Below, in pieces: positions 11,701 through 23,530 of a DNA stretch of 64,000 nt. This DNA is from Strongylocentrotus purpuratus. Taxonomy: Eukaryota; Echinodermata; Echinoidea; Camarodonta; Strongylocentrotidae. The stretch is from positions 113,501 to 177,500 of the forward strand of contig NW_022145540.1 of assembly GCF_000002235.5 (NCBI RefSeq). Direction: 5' to 3'. The notes beneath the pieces are model-generated. The model was not told where the DNA came from, searched no databases, and saw only the letters and a program-made list of their open reading frames with translations. The position numbers and the translations under genes were made by a program. Within the stretch, counting starts at the first letter, position 1. Each line of letters starts with the position of its first letter.

Positions 11701-14700
11701 TTTTTGATCAGGAATAGCAGGTATACAGACAGTGAATGGAGAGCAGGTGGTGATGGTACATAACATGGAGGACGGCACATCAGGAATAGGACAACAACAG
11801 GTGAGTTGTGGTAGGAGTTTTTAAAGGCATCGTTTAAAGAGAAGGTTGAGTACTGAGAAGAGGTGACAAATAATTTGTGAGCATTATCATTACATTATGC
11901 AAGTGTGAAAGAACATCAGATAAAAACATGTTCCTTGAAAAGCATGGCTCTTTCAAATGCCTTAATATTCTAAATATAGCAAGTAACATCATAAAAATCG
12001 GGACGGATTTTTTCGCCACGTGTTCGTTTAGTCCCATATACATCTTTCTGTGTACAGTGCTTGCAACTTTACCAAGACTAGGCCAAATTTCTTAGCATTT
12101 TGATGATTCCAGAACCTTTCAATACACATAAATACTTATATAGATAACCAATCTTTTCTGATCGATTCCACAACGTTTCTTTCACAATGCAATCGCTTGA
12201 CCAGAACTCAACCTTCTCTTTAACGATGTTAAATCTGAGATGCACGGCCCTATTAGTGTCTGTGATATGAAGTAATATTGAAGCCCTAAAAAAATTGCGC
12301 TTCAAAATGATTAAGAAGTCCCTCAAAAAGTAAAATTCTTTGAGTGACCGGTTTTACCATACTCGTTTTCCCCAGTAGACTGTAGTGTTATGAAAACCGT
12401 TAGGTAAACGCAAAATTTGATTTTGGTTTCCAATCATAAATATCTTGATAATCAGACAGGCGATCGGCTTGTAAAAGTCATGGGGTTCCTGACTGACCTA
12501 AAGGTTAAAAATTATCATTGCAGCATGAGTTAAATCCAGGATTTTGTTTCAGAATCTGAGACATAGTTACCCAATCCCTTTAAAGGTCTCTCGGTCTCTA
12601 TCGGTTGTTCTGTCAAAGGCAGGTCCACACACCAGAGTCTTCTTTAGTGCCTTTCCCTATCTGGTCTTCTTCTTCATTATGCCATATAATCTGTCACATT
12701 CCAAAACTGACACCATCCCAAATCTAGGTCTTCCTCTTCCCCAATTACCCTCCATCTTCCCTTCCAAGATGTCCCTGAGCATGTAATTCCCCTGTAAGAT
12801 GTTTCCTATCCAGTTTTACTTCCGTCTCCAAATTCTTTTTCTCAAGTTAGAAGAATATAGAAAGTGTTTAGAAACGGTGAAAATGTTGAACAATTAGGCA
12901 TATATGTATAGACCTTTCCTTCATGAAAGGAATGTTGTGTTTACACCTTAAATTGAACTCCCAGTGCTGAATCTCTACATATATTCATGTAAAATTATGA
13001 TATCTATCTTACCATTAAAATACAAGAATGTAATGGGTGTAAATCATAAAATGAAGTCCTGGAAAAAATGGCAGTTGCAGGTTCTGAAATTTATCTTTGT
13101 CTTAGATATGAATATATTTATGTTCAAATAGCCATAAAATAACGAAGAATTCTAAAAAATGAATACCCGTACTCAGCTTGATTTGTTGAAATACATTATG
13201 AAAGATCCCAAATGACAGTTTTGTCACTGGAGATGTGTATTGATTACAAAGTTCAAAATATTACCTAACCTTTTATTTTCCCTTCTCCCCCCCCCCCCAT
13301 CTCTCTCTCTCTCTAGGTGCTAATGGTAGCCATGCAAGACAATGGTCAGTTATCATCTATGGATCAAGGTGTGGCCCAGATTGCTTTCTCAGGAGCACCA
13401 GTCAATATGGTGGGGGATAACATCGTCTACCAAACCACGCAGAACACGCAGTATGTTCCAGTTTCACACAATGGCACTACACAACTAGCTATGACACAAG
13501 TAAGAGACAATTTTTTTTTTTTTTAAACTAGTGTGTAATAACTTTTAGTGTAGTGTTATACAGGGTTCGTACGGGCCCTGGAAACCTGGAAATTCATGGA
13601 ATTTGGCTTAGTCTTTTTCCAGGCCTTGAAAGTCATGGAAAACCAAATTTTTATAAAAGGGTCATGGAATTACAAAATTCATGGAAATTGATGTGTTTTT
13701 ATTGTCAGATGTATAAATGATAAAACTTTTTTAGAAGCGAAGCAGTGCTGCGCGCTGAGCTCTCCCTTTTGTACACCGTTTATCATGGCGGTCAGTGTGC
13801 TGCTCATACACGCAAAATGTTTACTTTATGTGCCACATTTGCCCCTGGGAAAGTCAAGGAAAGTCATGGTATTCTTACTTGAAAAGTCATGGAAAGTCAT
13901 GGAATTTTATTTGGCAAAAAGTGTACGAACCCTGTTATATGAACTTACAAGGATTTTATTAGATCAAGAGTGCATGTACATAAGCAGCAAGAGTATTACC
14001 CTATGCAGTTTGTGAATAAGTTAAACTCAATTTTGTTTAGAGGAAAGGAAGTATTAACATCTTGATATTGGCAACATGTATAAGACTTGCCTTTTTTCAT
14101 GTTTTTTATGTAAAAATATGCAATAAGACTTCTCTTAGAAGATAAAGATAAATGTAAGATATAACTTTTGGTAATATGTATTTCATATGTTATCATTTAC
14201 AGTCTGGAGGTGAGCCTGGTACTGAGGTGTACACTATCCTTCAAACAGTAGACGGTGCAGAGACAACCACTATGACCACACCCACTACCATGGTCGTCTC
14301 GTCAGGAGGCGTCCACCATCTTGGCGATGAGCAGACCCACGTGATCGCAACGACGTCGGGCGATCATCCTTCCTATGCAGAGCTACAACCTGTCTCGGAA
14401 GATGCTGCACAGCAGGAAGAGGGCGCCCTGCAAATGGCAGCAGCAGAGCACGAGGAGGTGGCCTTGATTGTACAGAAGCCTGTTAAGAGGAAACGAGGAC
14501 GACCACGCAAGGATGAAGCAGCCAAGATGCAGACCCAGATCGTCATTGTCAGGGAGGTTGTAGAAGGAGAGGATGGCCAAGATCCGTCCGTCTATGACTT
14601 CTACGCAGGAGAGGACGACACAGCACCGGTTGCTGGAGGTGATGAGAAAAGTGGCATAGAAGTTGGTGGAGCCAAAAAGAAGACCAGGTATGTGGTGCCC

Positions 14701-16185
14701 AAGTTTGATGATGGCCGTCTACTTGATCAAGTTCTTAATAGAGCCAAGAAAGGGGGTCCTGGAAGGAGACCCAAGGTGCATGAATGCCATCTGTGCGGTC
14801 GCATATTCCGCACATCCACCCTGCTTCGCAACCATGAGAACACTCATTCTGGAACCAAGCCCTATAAATGTGAGCTGTGTCCAAAAGCCTTTGGCACATC
14901 CGGTGAGCTTGGGCGCCACATGAAGTACATGCACACCCATGAAAAGCCCCACAAGTGTCCATTGTGTGACTACCTGAGTGTGGAGGCATCCAAGATCAAA
15001 CGTCACATGCGTTCTCACACCGGAGAGAAGCCATATAAATGTACTCTGTGTGAGTATGCCAGCACGGACAACTACAAGCTCAAGCGCCATATGAGAGTTC
15101 ACACTGGCGAACGTCCTTTCAACTGTTCTCAATGTGACCAATCCTTTTCCCAGAAGAGCAGTCTCAAGGAGCACGAGTGGAAACACGTTGGAAATAGGCC
15201 ATCTCACAAGTGCGATCACTGTGACACCACCTTTGGGAGATATGCCGACATGAAGACCCATGTCCGTAAGATGCACACAGCTGGTGAACCCATGATTTGT
15301 AAAATCTGCGAAAACGCATTTACTGACCGATTCACGTATATGCAGCATGTGAGGGGGCACAGGGGCGAGAAGATTTACAAGTGCGGGGAGTGTGGGTATT
15401 CTGCACCTCAGAAACGTCATCTTGTGATCCACATGAGAGTCCATACAGGGGAGAGGCCTTATGAATGTGAAGAGTGCCACGAGACCTTCAAGCACAAACA
15501 AACCCTCATCAACCATCAACGTAGCAAGCACAACCTGATCCAGGAAGCAGATGGTACCAAGAAACGTAAAGCCACAGATGAGATCACAAGTCCCAGCAAG
15601 AGGATAACAAGGCGTCAACGGATGCAGATTCAGGAGGAGGAGGAAACAGAAGAGATGGTAGAACCTCATACCTTGACCACAGCAGATGGTAACACAATCC
15701 AAGTATCAATGGCACAAGGCGGAGAGGGCACTGTTCAACTTGTGCAGACCAGTGATGGCACCATGCCTGTTATCCTGACGGTAGGAGGGGACGGGCAGAA
15801 CGTGGACGAAGCACTCCAGATGATGAACGGAAGTCTGGCTGCGGTCCAGGGCCACCAGGATGGGGAAGGACAGCTCATGATGGCTGTACCTCAGGGAGAC
15901 GGAGATAACCTGCATCTTGAAGGTCAGCAGGCTTCCCAGCAGCTTCAGACCTCGGACGACATCGCAGACGACTCCCAGCCTCCGGAACTGCAGCAGGAAG
16001 GCCAAGTTCAAGAGGTCTCTGCTCCACGGGAGAGCTCATCCATCACGCAGGAGCAAGCTGCAGCTCTACAGCAGCAGATGGTCAGCCAGGGCATCATCTC
16101 AGAGGGTTCCGTCATCGCGGCAATGGAAGAGGATGAAGACGGCACTGGAGATGGCACGATATATCTATTTGTTGAAGAACAGTAG
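8720..16185 (+). CDS. CTCF: CTCF, insulator/loop-anchor zinc-finger protein (nine fingers)
   Basis: Seven coding exons with GT/AG borders and consistent phases: 8720-8900, 9402-9530, 10118-10284, 10776-10863, 11712-11800, 13317-13499 and 14203-16185, giving 939 aa. The ATG follows acceptor 8700 by 19 nt. The N-terminal half is acidic and Gln-rich, with an AT-hook-like KRKRGRPRK near residue 380 and SVYDF at 408-412, matching the cohesin-binding YDF of vertebrate CTCF. Nine C2H2 fingers follow (first Cys 474, last His about 722). Their order matches human fingers 2-10, for example FRTSTLLRNH (finger 2), TSGELGRH (3) and YKLKRHMR (5). No Cys precedes the first finger to form finger 1, and the reading frame runs on without finger 11 into a Gln/Glu-rich tail. 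CTCF binds DNA in the nucleus and stalls cohesin. Identity is secure; sequence-specificity may differ from vertebrates. A CTCFL-type paralogue is not excluded. Confidence 0.93.
11821..12583 (+). repeat. dispersed repeat family R2, copy 1 (interrupted)
   Basis: TTAA-bounded repeat beginning TTAAAGGCATCG and ending CCCTTTAAAG. Shared blocks include GACCGGTTTTACCATACTC and TAATCAGACAGGCGATC, also in copies 29347-29726 (same strand) and 42372-42758 (opposite strand). A separate 382-bp element (11838-12219) is inserted close to its left end. Confidence 0.75.
11838..12219. mobile_element. TTAA-inserted MITE nested in repeat R2
   Basis: Ends are inverted repeats AGAGAAGGTTGAGT (11838 on) and its complement up to 12219, directly flanked by TTAA at 11834-11837 and 12220-12223. 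Removing it restores the left part of the R2 repeat as seen in copy 2 (29347). TTAA duplication is typical of piggyBac and Kolobok transposases. No transposase ORF is present. Confidence 0.75.
12600..12800 (-). mobile_element. non-LTR retrotransposon 3' coding remnant
   Basis: On the - strand the segment reads ILEGKMEGNWGRGRPRF followed by a decayed Lys/Arg-rich tail with an in-frame stop. The EGK..G.RGRGRPR motif is typical of the extreme C-terminus of many RTE/CR1-like reverse transcriptase proteins. It is a short dead fragment antisense in CTCF intron 6. Confidence 0.55.
13561..13934. mobile_element. non-autonomous TIR element with CAGGGTTCGTAC ends
   Basis: CAGGGTTCGTAC at 13561-13572 is mirrored by GTACGAACCCTG at 13923-13934. 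TTATA occurs immediately outside both ends (13556-13560 and 13935-13939), a possible 5-bp target duplication. Inside, the phrase GTCATGGAA recurs several times. It lies in CTCF intron 7. The CAGGG end resembles hAT-type ends, but 5-bp duplications are not typical of hAT, so the superfamily is open. Confidence 0.7.
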
Positions 16186-17780
16186 TCAGAAATCACCCAC
16201 CCCTGGTGTGATTATTTTTAAATTATTCTATTATCTCTCAATTTTCAATTAATTTAAGAAAAGATAACATAGACCTGAAATGAGATGCCATAATCGTTTG
16301 TTTTGAATGTGTCCTCACACGTTTCTTTTATTGGTGTTAATGTCTTTGTTTTACACAATCCCTATATTTTTCATGTATCTTTGGGATAGAGAGATGGGGA
16401 CGGTTTTTGGGCTCATGAGAGTGTATTATGAGACAAAATGTATCCGTAACAGACATGATTGTGTATATTTGTTTAGCCTTGCACTTCATCTTCCAGATGT
16501 GAAAGTATTTAAATCCACGTCGCTCCTGTATTTTTAGAACATTTCTGTTCACCGTTGTCAGTGCTCTTATGATTTATTATGGTATTTCTTAATTTGTCTA
16601 TGTGAACTGGTAGCACTGCATGTATTAGGATCTGTAATGTAAGCCGACTGTAATGCAATGCACAGCTGATAGGGTCAAAGTATTGTCTATTTCTAACGGT
16701 CTCAAATCAATGATTTTCATACATGCCTTTTTCTATGTCAATCACACAATTTTTTTCTCCAGTCATATTGAATGGATACTGGTATCAACAGCATATTGCT
16801 TTAGACAGAAGAAATTTGTCAATTTGATAGAATGGCTGAGTTCATTAAGTTCAGTGAGAAGGTATGTGAAGTCATATTTCTCTTACACGCAGATGATAAT
16901 CTTTTTGTTAATACATAATGAATGAAACTAGTAGGATCTATTACAGAGTTCATCATATATTTTTTGTACCTCACTTATTTTGTAGTTTCTTGGTCTGTTC
17001 CCTTTGTAGCATGCACCAATGGAATACTCTTCTTGTTTATTTCTGGTTTATGTGGAAGTACATTTTGTTTCTTTCTTGGGAAGACAATCAATTTTGTAGA
17101 ACTCTGATCAAACTTTGATTGAAATGAAATCTTTGTTATGCATTTTATTTTCCAGACTAGCTTTTAAAGCAAAATACTTTTTGTATAGAAATTTAAAAGT
17201 TAAAGAGCTGAATCTACCTGAATAGTATCAATTATCAATCAGTATTTACCATATTATCTGTACATGTACACTGGTAGTAATGCATGAATGCAAGCAAGAT
17301 AAATTGGTATGCACTCAAAAACTTCTGGAAAATATTTCAAAACATAATTAAAGGGAGCCATGTACAGTATGTATTTCTAGACAAATGTTTCGATATTGGT
17401 GACAAAATTGCCAGGCAGCTTTAGGTTTTACATTAACTTTATTCTTTACTTAATCTTATTACATGTAGTGGCTCCACTTTATATTGTAAATATTATGGAT
17501 CTTTGACTTGAATGGCACTTTGTATGAATACTGTGTATGATAACAAAAAGAATTAAATTGTGTATATTTTCTAACTACTGAGAGCAAGAAATTCGAGGAA
17601 GCTCACTGATGCCCATATGTAAGTTTTGTCATTCCTATATGTTGATTTCCAGATCTGCTTTGTGTATTATAACCACAGATAGTTGCAAATTTGGCATATA
17701 TTTTTAGTGTTTTGGTAGACGGTGTGTACCATTAACCTCACAGTTTGTATGATGTCTCACAAATACAATGATCATGCTTG
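16186..17780 (+). other. probable CTCF 3' UTR
   Basis: AT-rich, ORF-poor sequence directly after the CTCF stop. ATTAAA near 17552 followed by GTGTATATTTT is one possible polyadenylation site. An AATAAA at 17872-17877 lies between two palindromes and is another. I cannot choose between them from the sequence. Confidence 0.4.
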
Positions 17781-17784
17781 TTCA

Positions 17785-17868
17785 GTCTGCCGAGACTCAG
17801 AAGGGCGTCGACCCATATTCTGCTTATAAATGTACAAGAAGTTAACGCCCTTCTGTCTCTCGGCAGAC
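17785..17868. repeat. palindrome 1: 24-bp arms, 36-nt loop
   Basis: Arm GTCTGCCGAGACTCAGAAGG.. at 17785-17808 pairs with 17845-17868 with two or so mismatches. Confidence 0.75.
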
Positions 17869-17877
17869 AATAATAAA

Positions 17878-18054
17878 GACTTTTCGATTTGCACGTCGAC
17901 ATAGTGAACTGCTATGTGTGACGTCCTTTTAAGACAATGTGAAGCCCTTTTAAGACAATGTGAAGCCCTTTTAAGGCACTGGCAGTGCCCGGTAGTGTCT
18001 TAAAAGGATGTCACACGTAGCAGTCCACTATGTCGGCGTGCAAATCTAAAAGTC
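17878..18054. repeat. palindrome 2: 58-bp imperfect arms with internal tandem repeat
   Basis: The arm starting GACTTTTCGATTTGCACGTC (17878-17935) is inversely repeated at 17997-18054. The spacer holds about 2.5 further copies of a 20-bp unit, CCTTTTAAGACAATGTGAAG, and a small GGCACTGGCAGTGCC hairpin. Together with palindrome 1, ten bases to the left, it resembles a composite MITE or foldback element. Confidence 0.75.
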
Positions 18055-18059
18055 CCTAA

Positions 18060-21000
18060 TGTCATTTTGTAAACTGTATCCGTCAGGGCAGTATTTTACT
18101 TGAAGGATTACTCTGTATAGCTTTGATTTCTTTTTAACTCGGTAGCTTATTTGTTTTGAAATGAAATGCCACTTGGGAATCTGATTTGGAGTTTACCTGA
18201 TCAGCTCAAATATTGTGATTAAGACAAAGGTTTGGTAGGTACTAATCACACGTGCGAGATGGATGAATACTGAACGCAGCTGTGAATGAAAAACAAACAT
18301 ATAAGCTTTGCTGTGTAAACTTCTTTCAGACATAATAAACTTCAAATCCTTCAAACCTGTAACCCTAACGTATGTGTCATTTGTCTTCAACTTCTGCAAC
18401 TGTTTAAACTTTATCTTAAGGCATCATAATGTGTACAGGCAAATTTATTACACAGAACTGCATTAATCACTCAGTTATTGGTCGATTTGGTTAGAAACCA
18501 GGGCTTCTCACTCGAAATGTAATAATTCATATTGGTGGGCAGCAGGATAGAATTTTACGATTCTATTTTAGGGGGTTGCTCTATAACCATAATCATGATG
18601 ATTGTAATCTTGTATTCCGTCAATTATTCTATCGACATCTTCGTCACTATCATAATCATGCATTTTTTGATAATCTTCATCATATTGTCCGATATTCCCA
18701 CTCTTGAATGGGACAATGAATTTCTTTTGCCGTCTTCAATTTGGTTGCATTTTAAGCATCCACATACTTTGAACATGTTTTGGGAATGTGAGAATATGCG
18801 AGGGTGTCGTTCCTCCGAAGTGTTGTCTAATCTGCCCTATTTAACTAATTTGAATGTGTGAGTGCGTCAAGATTGTTGTGTTGTTAATAGGCGTCTATCA
18901 TTTAGGAGTGAATATTTACATATTACATTCTAGAATAGCCTCTCTCTGCATATACCTTGTGTAATTATACTCTACTTCACCCTTTACATTTTATTTCTGT
19001 TGACGGTATTCCTCTCATTTTTCATCTCTTTCCCCTTTTCCTTTCTCTGGGTGACAGGTTCTCTTGATCATACTTAATCATTTCTCATCACTGCTCTATC
19101 TGAAAACATGAAATTCAACTCAACACACAAACAAGAAAGATTACCGAGAGTCCTTTTCAGGACTCCCCAATCCTCCCCCCTCTCTCTCGCGTGGTGCAAC
19201 CGCGTATAACACACAAACTATTAAAAAAGAGATCTACAGTTTTTTTCACAAATACAAAAATGCAGATCCAAGGTGTCAGTTTGAAAATTGCTCTAATCTT
19301 TTTAATCAATTCTGAAACTGTTGCCACAAATAATTCTTCAAAATTCATTTCTCATAGGTGTGGCATGAAATATATTGAATGCCAGTTTGCTACAACAGCC
19401 TAATGCAGTGGTTCATACATGGGAATTGTTTTTGGTTTTAAGGGTTAATGAACGAGTTGAATATGATTCAAACAAATTCCTGGTGTATCTTTGGGCCAGG
19501 GGGTGGTGTGATGTCACAAAAGGCATTTTAGATGAGTTGTGGGCCCCAAAAGATGAAGGACCACTGGTCTATATTATGACAAAAAGAATTGTATGACAAA
19601 GAGAATTGTATGACACTTAACAATTACATGCTTGTTCTTTAACTTGCTATTTTGATTGTCATATGCACTCGCCTATATGCAGTGGCCAACTATAAATACA
19701 TTGAGAATTACATGTACATGTATATCATTTTAATAATTTTCAGCATTGAAAAAAAAAAAATTAGTTCCAATCACACACAATGTCTTCTTTCAGATATAGG
19801 TCAATACCGTAAGCCATTGAAACACTGCAAAATGCCAAATGTAGCAACATAAAATTCACAAAAATGATCATATTTGAAAGATTTGTAATATAACTTGTTG
19901 TAACTGGCTCATTTGCATGCTAATACTACATATTATTAAGATTTACATCCATTCTCAACACCCTTTTCATTTATATTTAAAAACATTTTTGTTTCATATC
20001 TGCATGTTAAATAGCTAGACTAATTAGTCATAAGTACATGTATAGCGAAATTTACTATTATAAAATGGTGGCTAACACTTCATAAAAATAACTTTCTTAT
20101 TTTCTTGGTAAATATATTAAAAATTATGAATAATTCTAGTGGCTATAAAAGTCAAATTGAAATAATCTTACTGTTGAAATCATATAGGCACAAACAACCT
20201 TTTGCCTGTACTAATGTTGCATAGGAGTTAGAATAACAATCGAAAGACTACTTTTTGTCAGCATAATACTTTTATCAAGAAAGTAAGTTGAATAATGACA
20301 TCAAAATCAAAGACCCAGGCAAACATTTTCAATTTTCCATGCAGAACAAGCACCCTCTGTCAATTGCAAAATTGCAAAGTATCTGAATTATTTTGGAAGA
20401 CAATAATCGCTACACTTCATAGCCATAATTTATAAACATTGCACCTCTGTATGACCTGATGAAGCATTGAACACATATTTACGATAATGATCATATATAA
20501 TAATTTTCATATATTATCTACTTTTTGATACACGCTTTACTCTATATCTACTGATTTTACTGTTTTTTATTGTTACAATATCAAAGCATAACAATTTATA
20601 ATGTTAATATATTATCTACCTTTTGATACATGCATATATTATAACTCTATATCTACATTTTAAAAATATCTATGGCATATATTGTAACACTATATTTCAA
20701 TGCTTACGCTGCCTTCTCTATATACTTGTAGGTTTTGGTGGTAACATTAATTTCAAATAAATGTACATTTAAATTTATTATAACACAAAAATCATGACTG
20801 ATTTTGTATGCACAATACATGGGAGTTGTTTCTTAATATTTCATTTTTTCTAAAATCTTAATCGCAATCTGTCTATGACACAGCTAGAGTATTAACAAAA
20901 TTAACAGATGTCCAAACAACATGAATCACTGCTAAATACATGCATTGCATACCATAATTCTAATAAAAAGGGGCATGCAAAGAGAAAAAACATATTAAAC

Positions 21001-21450
21001 AATTTTGAAGAAAAAAAAAATTATTTTCTCAAAAGAATTGGCCAAAATTAAGGCACCATGGCAAAATAGAATAATTTCTGTCACTGTCTAAATATCGAAT
21101 ATGAAAGAAGTAAACAAGGCAATAGAGAAAATGCAAATCTCTTCAATACTATTAATTCTTATACTGTTCTGATACTTGCTTTGGCATACATGCATACAAC
21201 ACAATATTCTAACCTGATCAGTCATTTGGACGAAATGAAATTAAAATTGCTCACTGAAGATACTAATCAACATGGGTAAATCTAAATATTTGTGAGAAAA
21301 GGAGAATAATGAACGAGAAAATCTGTAAAATATAGGTTTGTTCCTTGATTAGATTGAAAAAACATTTACCCTGGTATTCCAGGATTCATTTAAATAGACC
21401 ATTTTTGTAATGTAATCAAATCTAATGCATAAATCTTTGTTAAGTGCCTC
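18060..21450. other. intergenic, AT-rich, no gene seen
   Basis: No exon-like ORF. A local duplication of about 100 bp (a block near 20505-20555 recurs near 20607-20660, each with TATTATCTAC and CTCTATATCTAC) is the only structure noticed. Confidence 0.45.
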
Positions 21451-21453
21451 GTT

Positions 21454-21632
21454 ACAAATCATTTCATTCAAATAATTGTATTTCAACAGTCAGAATGCAA
21501 ATTGCATACATTATGTGTTGTTAGGTAGGGCAAGCCATAATGTCTGTCCTACCCTAGCTACCTAGCAATAACTAATGTATGCAATTTGCATTCTGACTGT
21601 TGAAATACAATTATTTAAATGAAATAATTTGT
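21454..21632. mobile_element. palindromic MITE family P, copy 1
   Basis: Two 60-bp arms (21454-21513 and 21573-21632) are almost perfect inverted repeats around a 59-bp spacer. The ends read ACAAATCATTTCATTCAAAT and its complement. A diverged second copy lies at 31151-31338 with the same arm and spacer motifs (AGTCAGAAT, TAGGTAGG, TTCTGACT.TTGAAATACAA). Confidence 0.8.
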
Positions 21633-22052
21633 AACCGAAGGTATACTGTTACCAAGTGTTCTTAATAGGTACCCTGTGATTCAAATACAAAGGTAGCAAA
21701 AAACAAAGAATACCAGTAAAAACTTAATAACACTTTCATCCTCAGAAATTTTGCAGCAGCATAAAATTACTTTTTTATTCACTGACTTTGTTTTACAATC
21801 AAGGTAAACTCATTATAAATATATAGTATTTTCTTCTGATTCTAATTTAATAAACTGCTTCTTAACATAATACGAATCATCCATGTTCCATCCAAAATCT
21901 ACACAGATAAAATATATTTTGTGAATGGTTGTTGCTGAGTAGGGCATGCCTCAGACGAGCTCTCATGACATTTGGTTAAAGAAGAACATTGAACTGAATA
22001 AATGGTTAACAGTGCACAACTAATCAGAAGAATTATTTTATCTTGACTTTAA

Positions 22053-22510
22053 GACCCCGTTCTCATTCACTTCGTTGGAGCGGTCTAACTAAGACCCGTT
22101 CCTCAGGAGCAGTTCTTAGGTGAGTGAGAACGGTCAAAGTGGTCCAGGAAGTGGACTTCTGGACTGTTCCAGAAGACCACCTCGGGAGGTGGTCTTGAGG
22201 AACGGGTCTTATTAAGAGCGGTTTGGACCGCTCTAACGTGCAATGTGAACGGAAGCGTACTTTGACCGGAAGTGAGCTAGTGACGTTCCGTGCGAAACAT
22301 GTAGTACGGTACATACGGTTTGTATTCCGCGCGCGAAAAAATTGACCTGCTGACCTGAGCTGCCATAGCAACAAGACCACTTTGACTCGTGGAGCGATTT
22401 GAGCCATAAAAAACTGCTCGGAGTGTGAACGCTCGCAAACCGTTCCTCAAGACCCGTTCCTCTGGAGTGGTCTAACTAAGACCACTTTCAAAGTGAGCGG
22501 AAACGGGGTC
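22053..22510. mobile_element. TIR element with GACCCCGTT ends and internal inverted repeats
   Basis: The left end TTAAGACCCCGTTCTCATTCA and right end GTGAGCGGAAACGGGGTCTTAG are inverted. Flanks are TTAA and TTAG, so a TTAA duplication with one later change is likely. Internally, AAGACCCGTTCCTC occurs repeatedly in both orientations and GACCACCTCGGGAGGTGGTC is a perfect palindrome. It is notably GC-richer than its surroundings. No transposase is seen. Confidence 0.7.
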
Positions 22511-22568
22511 TTAGAGAAGGGATTTTAATTGTCATAACAAATGTAAGTTGTGCCTTTTCATTTGATTT

Positions 22569-22574
22569 TTTATT
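22569..22574 (-). terminator. possible FBXL8 polyadenylation signal
   Basis: AATAAA on the - strand, about 960 bp past the FBXL8 stop. It is one of several A-rich candidates in this interval, chosen only as the first canonical hexamer I saw. Confidence 0.25.
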
Positions 22575-23530
22575 GGATGCAAAGCTTGAACTGAAATAAA
22601 TTCATTGTTGCTGGCCTGTAGAAATATCAGTGTGGGCACACTATCCGCCAGGTACCTTATTCAATGATCAATCACCCATTATAATTGCATTTGTTCATTT
22701 TGTTGTAACAATTAAATATCTCTCCCTAAAATAAAAGATAAGATGATATTTAGAATGCCACCTCTGGTCTACTGGCTGAAAAAAAAAAATGAATAACCAT
22801 GATTACACTCGAGTGGCTTCATAAAACATCTGCCGAAGATGTTGCATCCTGCTTCGCTTCTAAGGCAAGACATGATGTAAGTGTAGCAATTTCTACCCTC
22901 CAGTCCAGAAGCTCTTCCTCTCACCACAGACTTCTCCAATCATCTGTTCAAATAGACAAATACAATTGAAAAAATGAATAATGGGATGGAGAGGGGGTGA
23001 AGTATTACAACCATAATGATAATATGGATCTCAGGAACCAATATTACTTTATAATATCAATGAAATTTACAAGAAATAGAAACATTCAAATTTAAGAAGC
23101 TTGTCATTTCCCTTTGGAAGAAGAGAATATGTTTCATTAAAAATTATTTACATCAGATTTTTAGATACACATAGATATTTCATTAATGAGTATTTTCAAG
23201 TTAATATGTAGTGCATATCAGACATTTAATGAAGTTTAGGTTAAATAAAGCTACATATAAATCTAAGTTCTGTTGTTTCCTTGATGAAATAATGAGGCAA
23301 ATGAAATATTGGATTATATCAATACTTAATTTTTGTTCAGAGGGATAATGTTAATCATAAATTTAGGGTGGAATTACAGAAAATCTCATATGGTTAACCA
23401 CATAACATAAATGGTCCTATATTAAATATATGGAGTAAATGGAAAAATGTATGATATCAATCAATAAATCATCATTATTGTTTATATGGAAAAGGGAATA
23501 TGATAAATACTTCATGTTAATGAACCCTTT

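Noticed and set aside
14719..15702. 327-aa - strand ORF opposite the CTCF fingers
   Set aside because: Antisense shadow of the zinc-finger exon; its regularity reflects the finger repeat.
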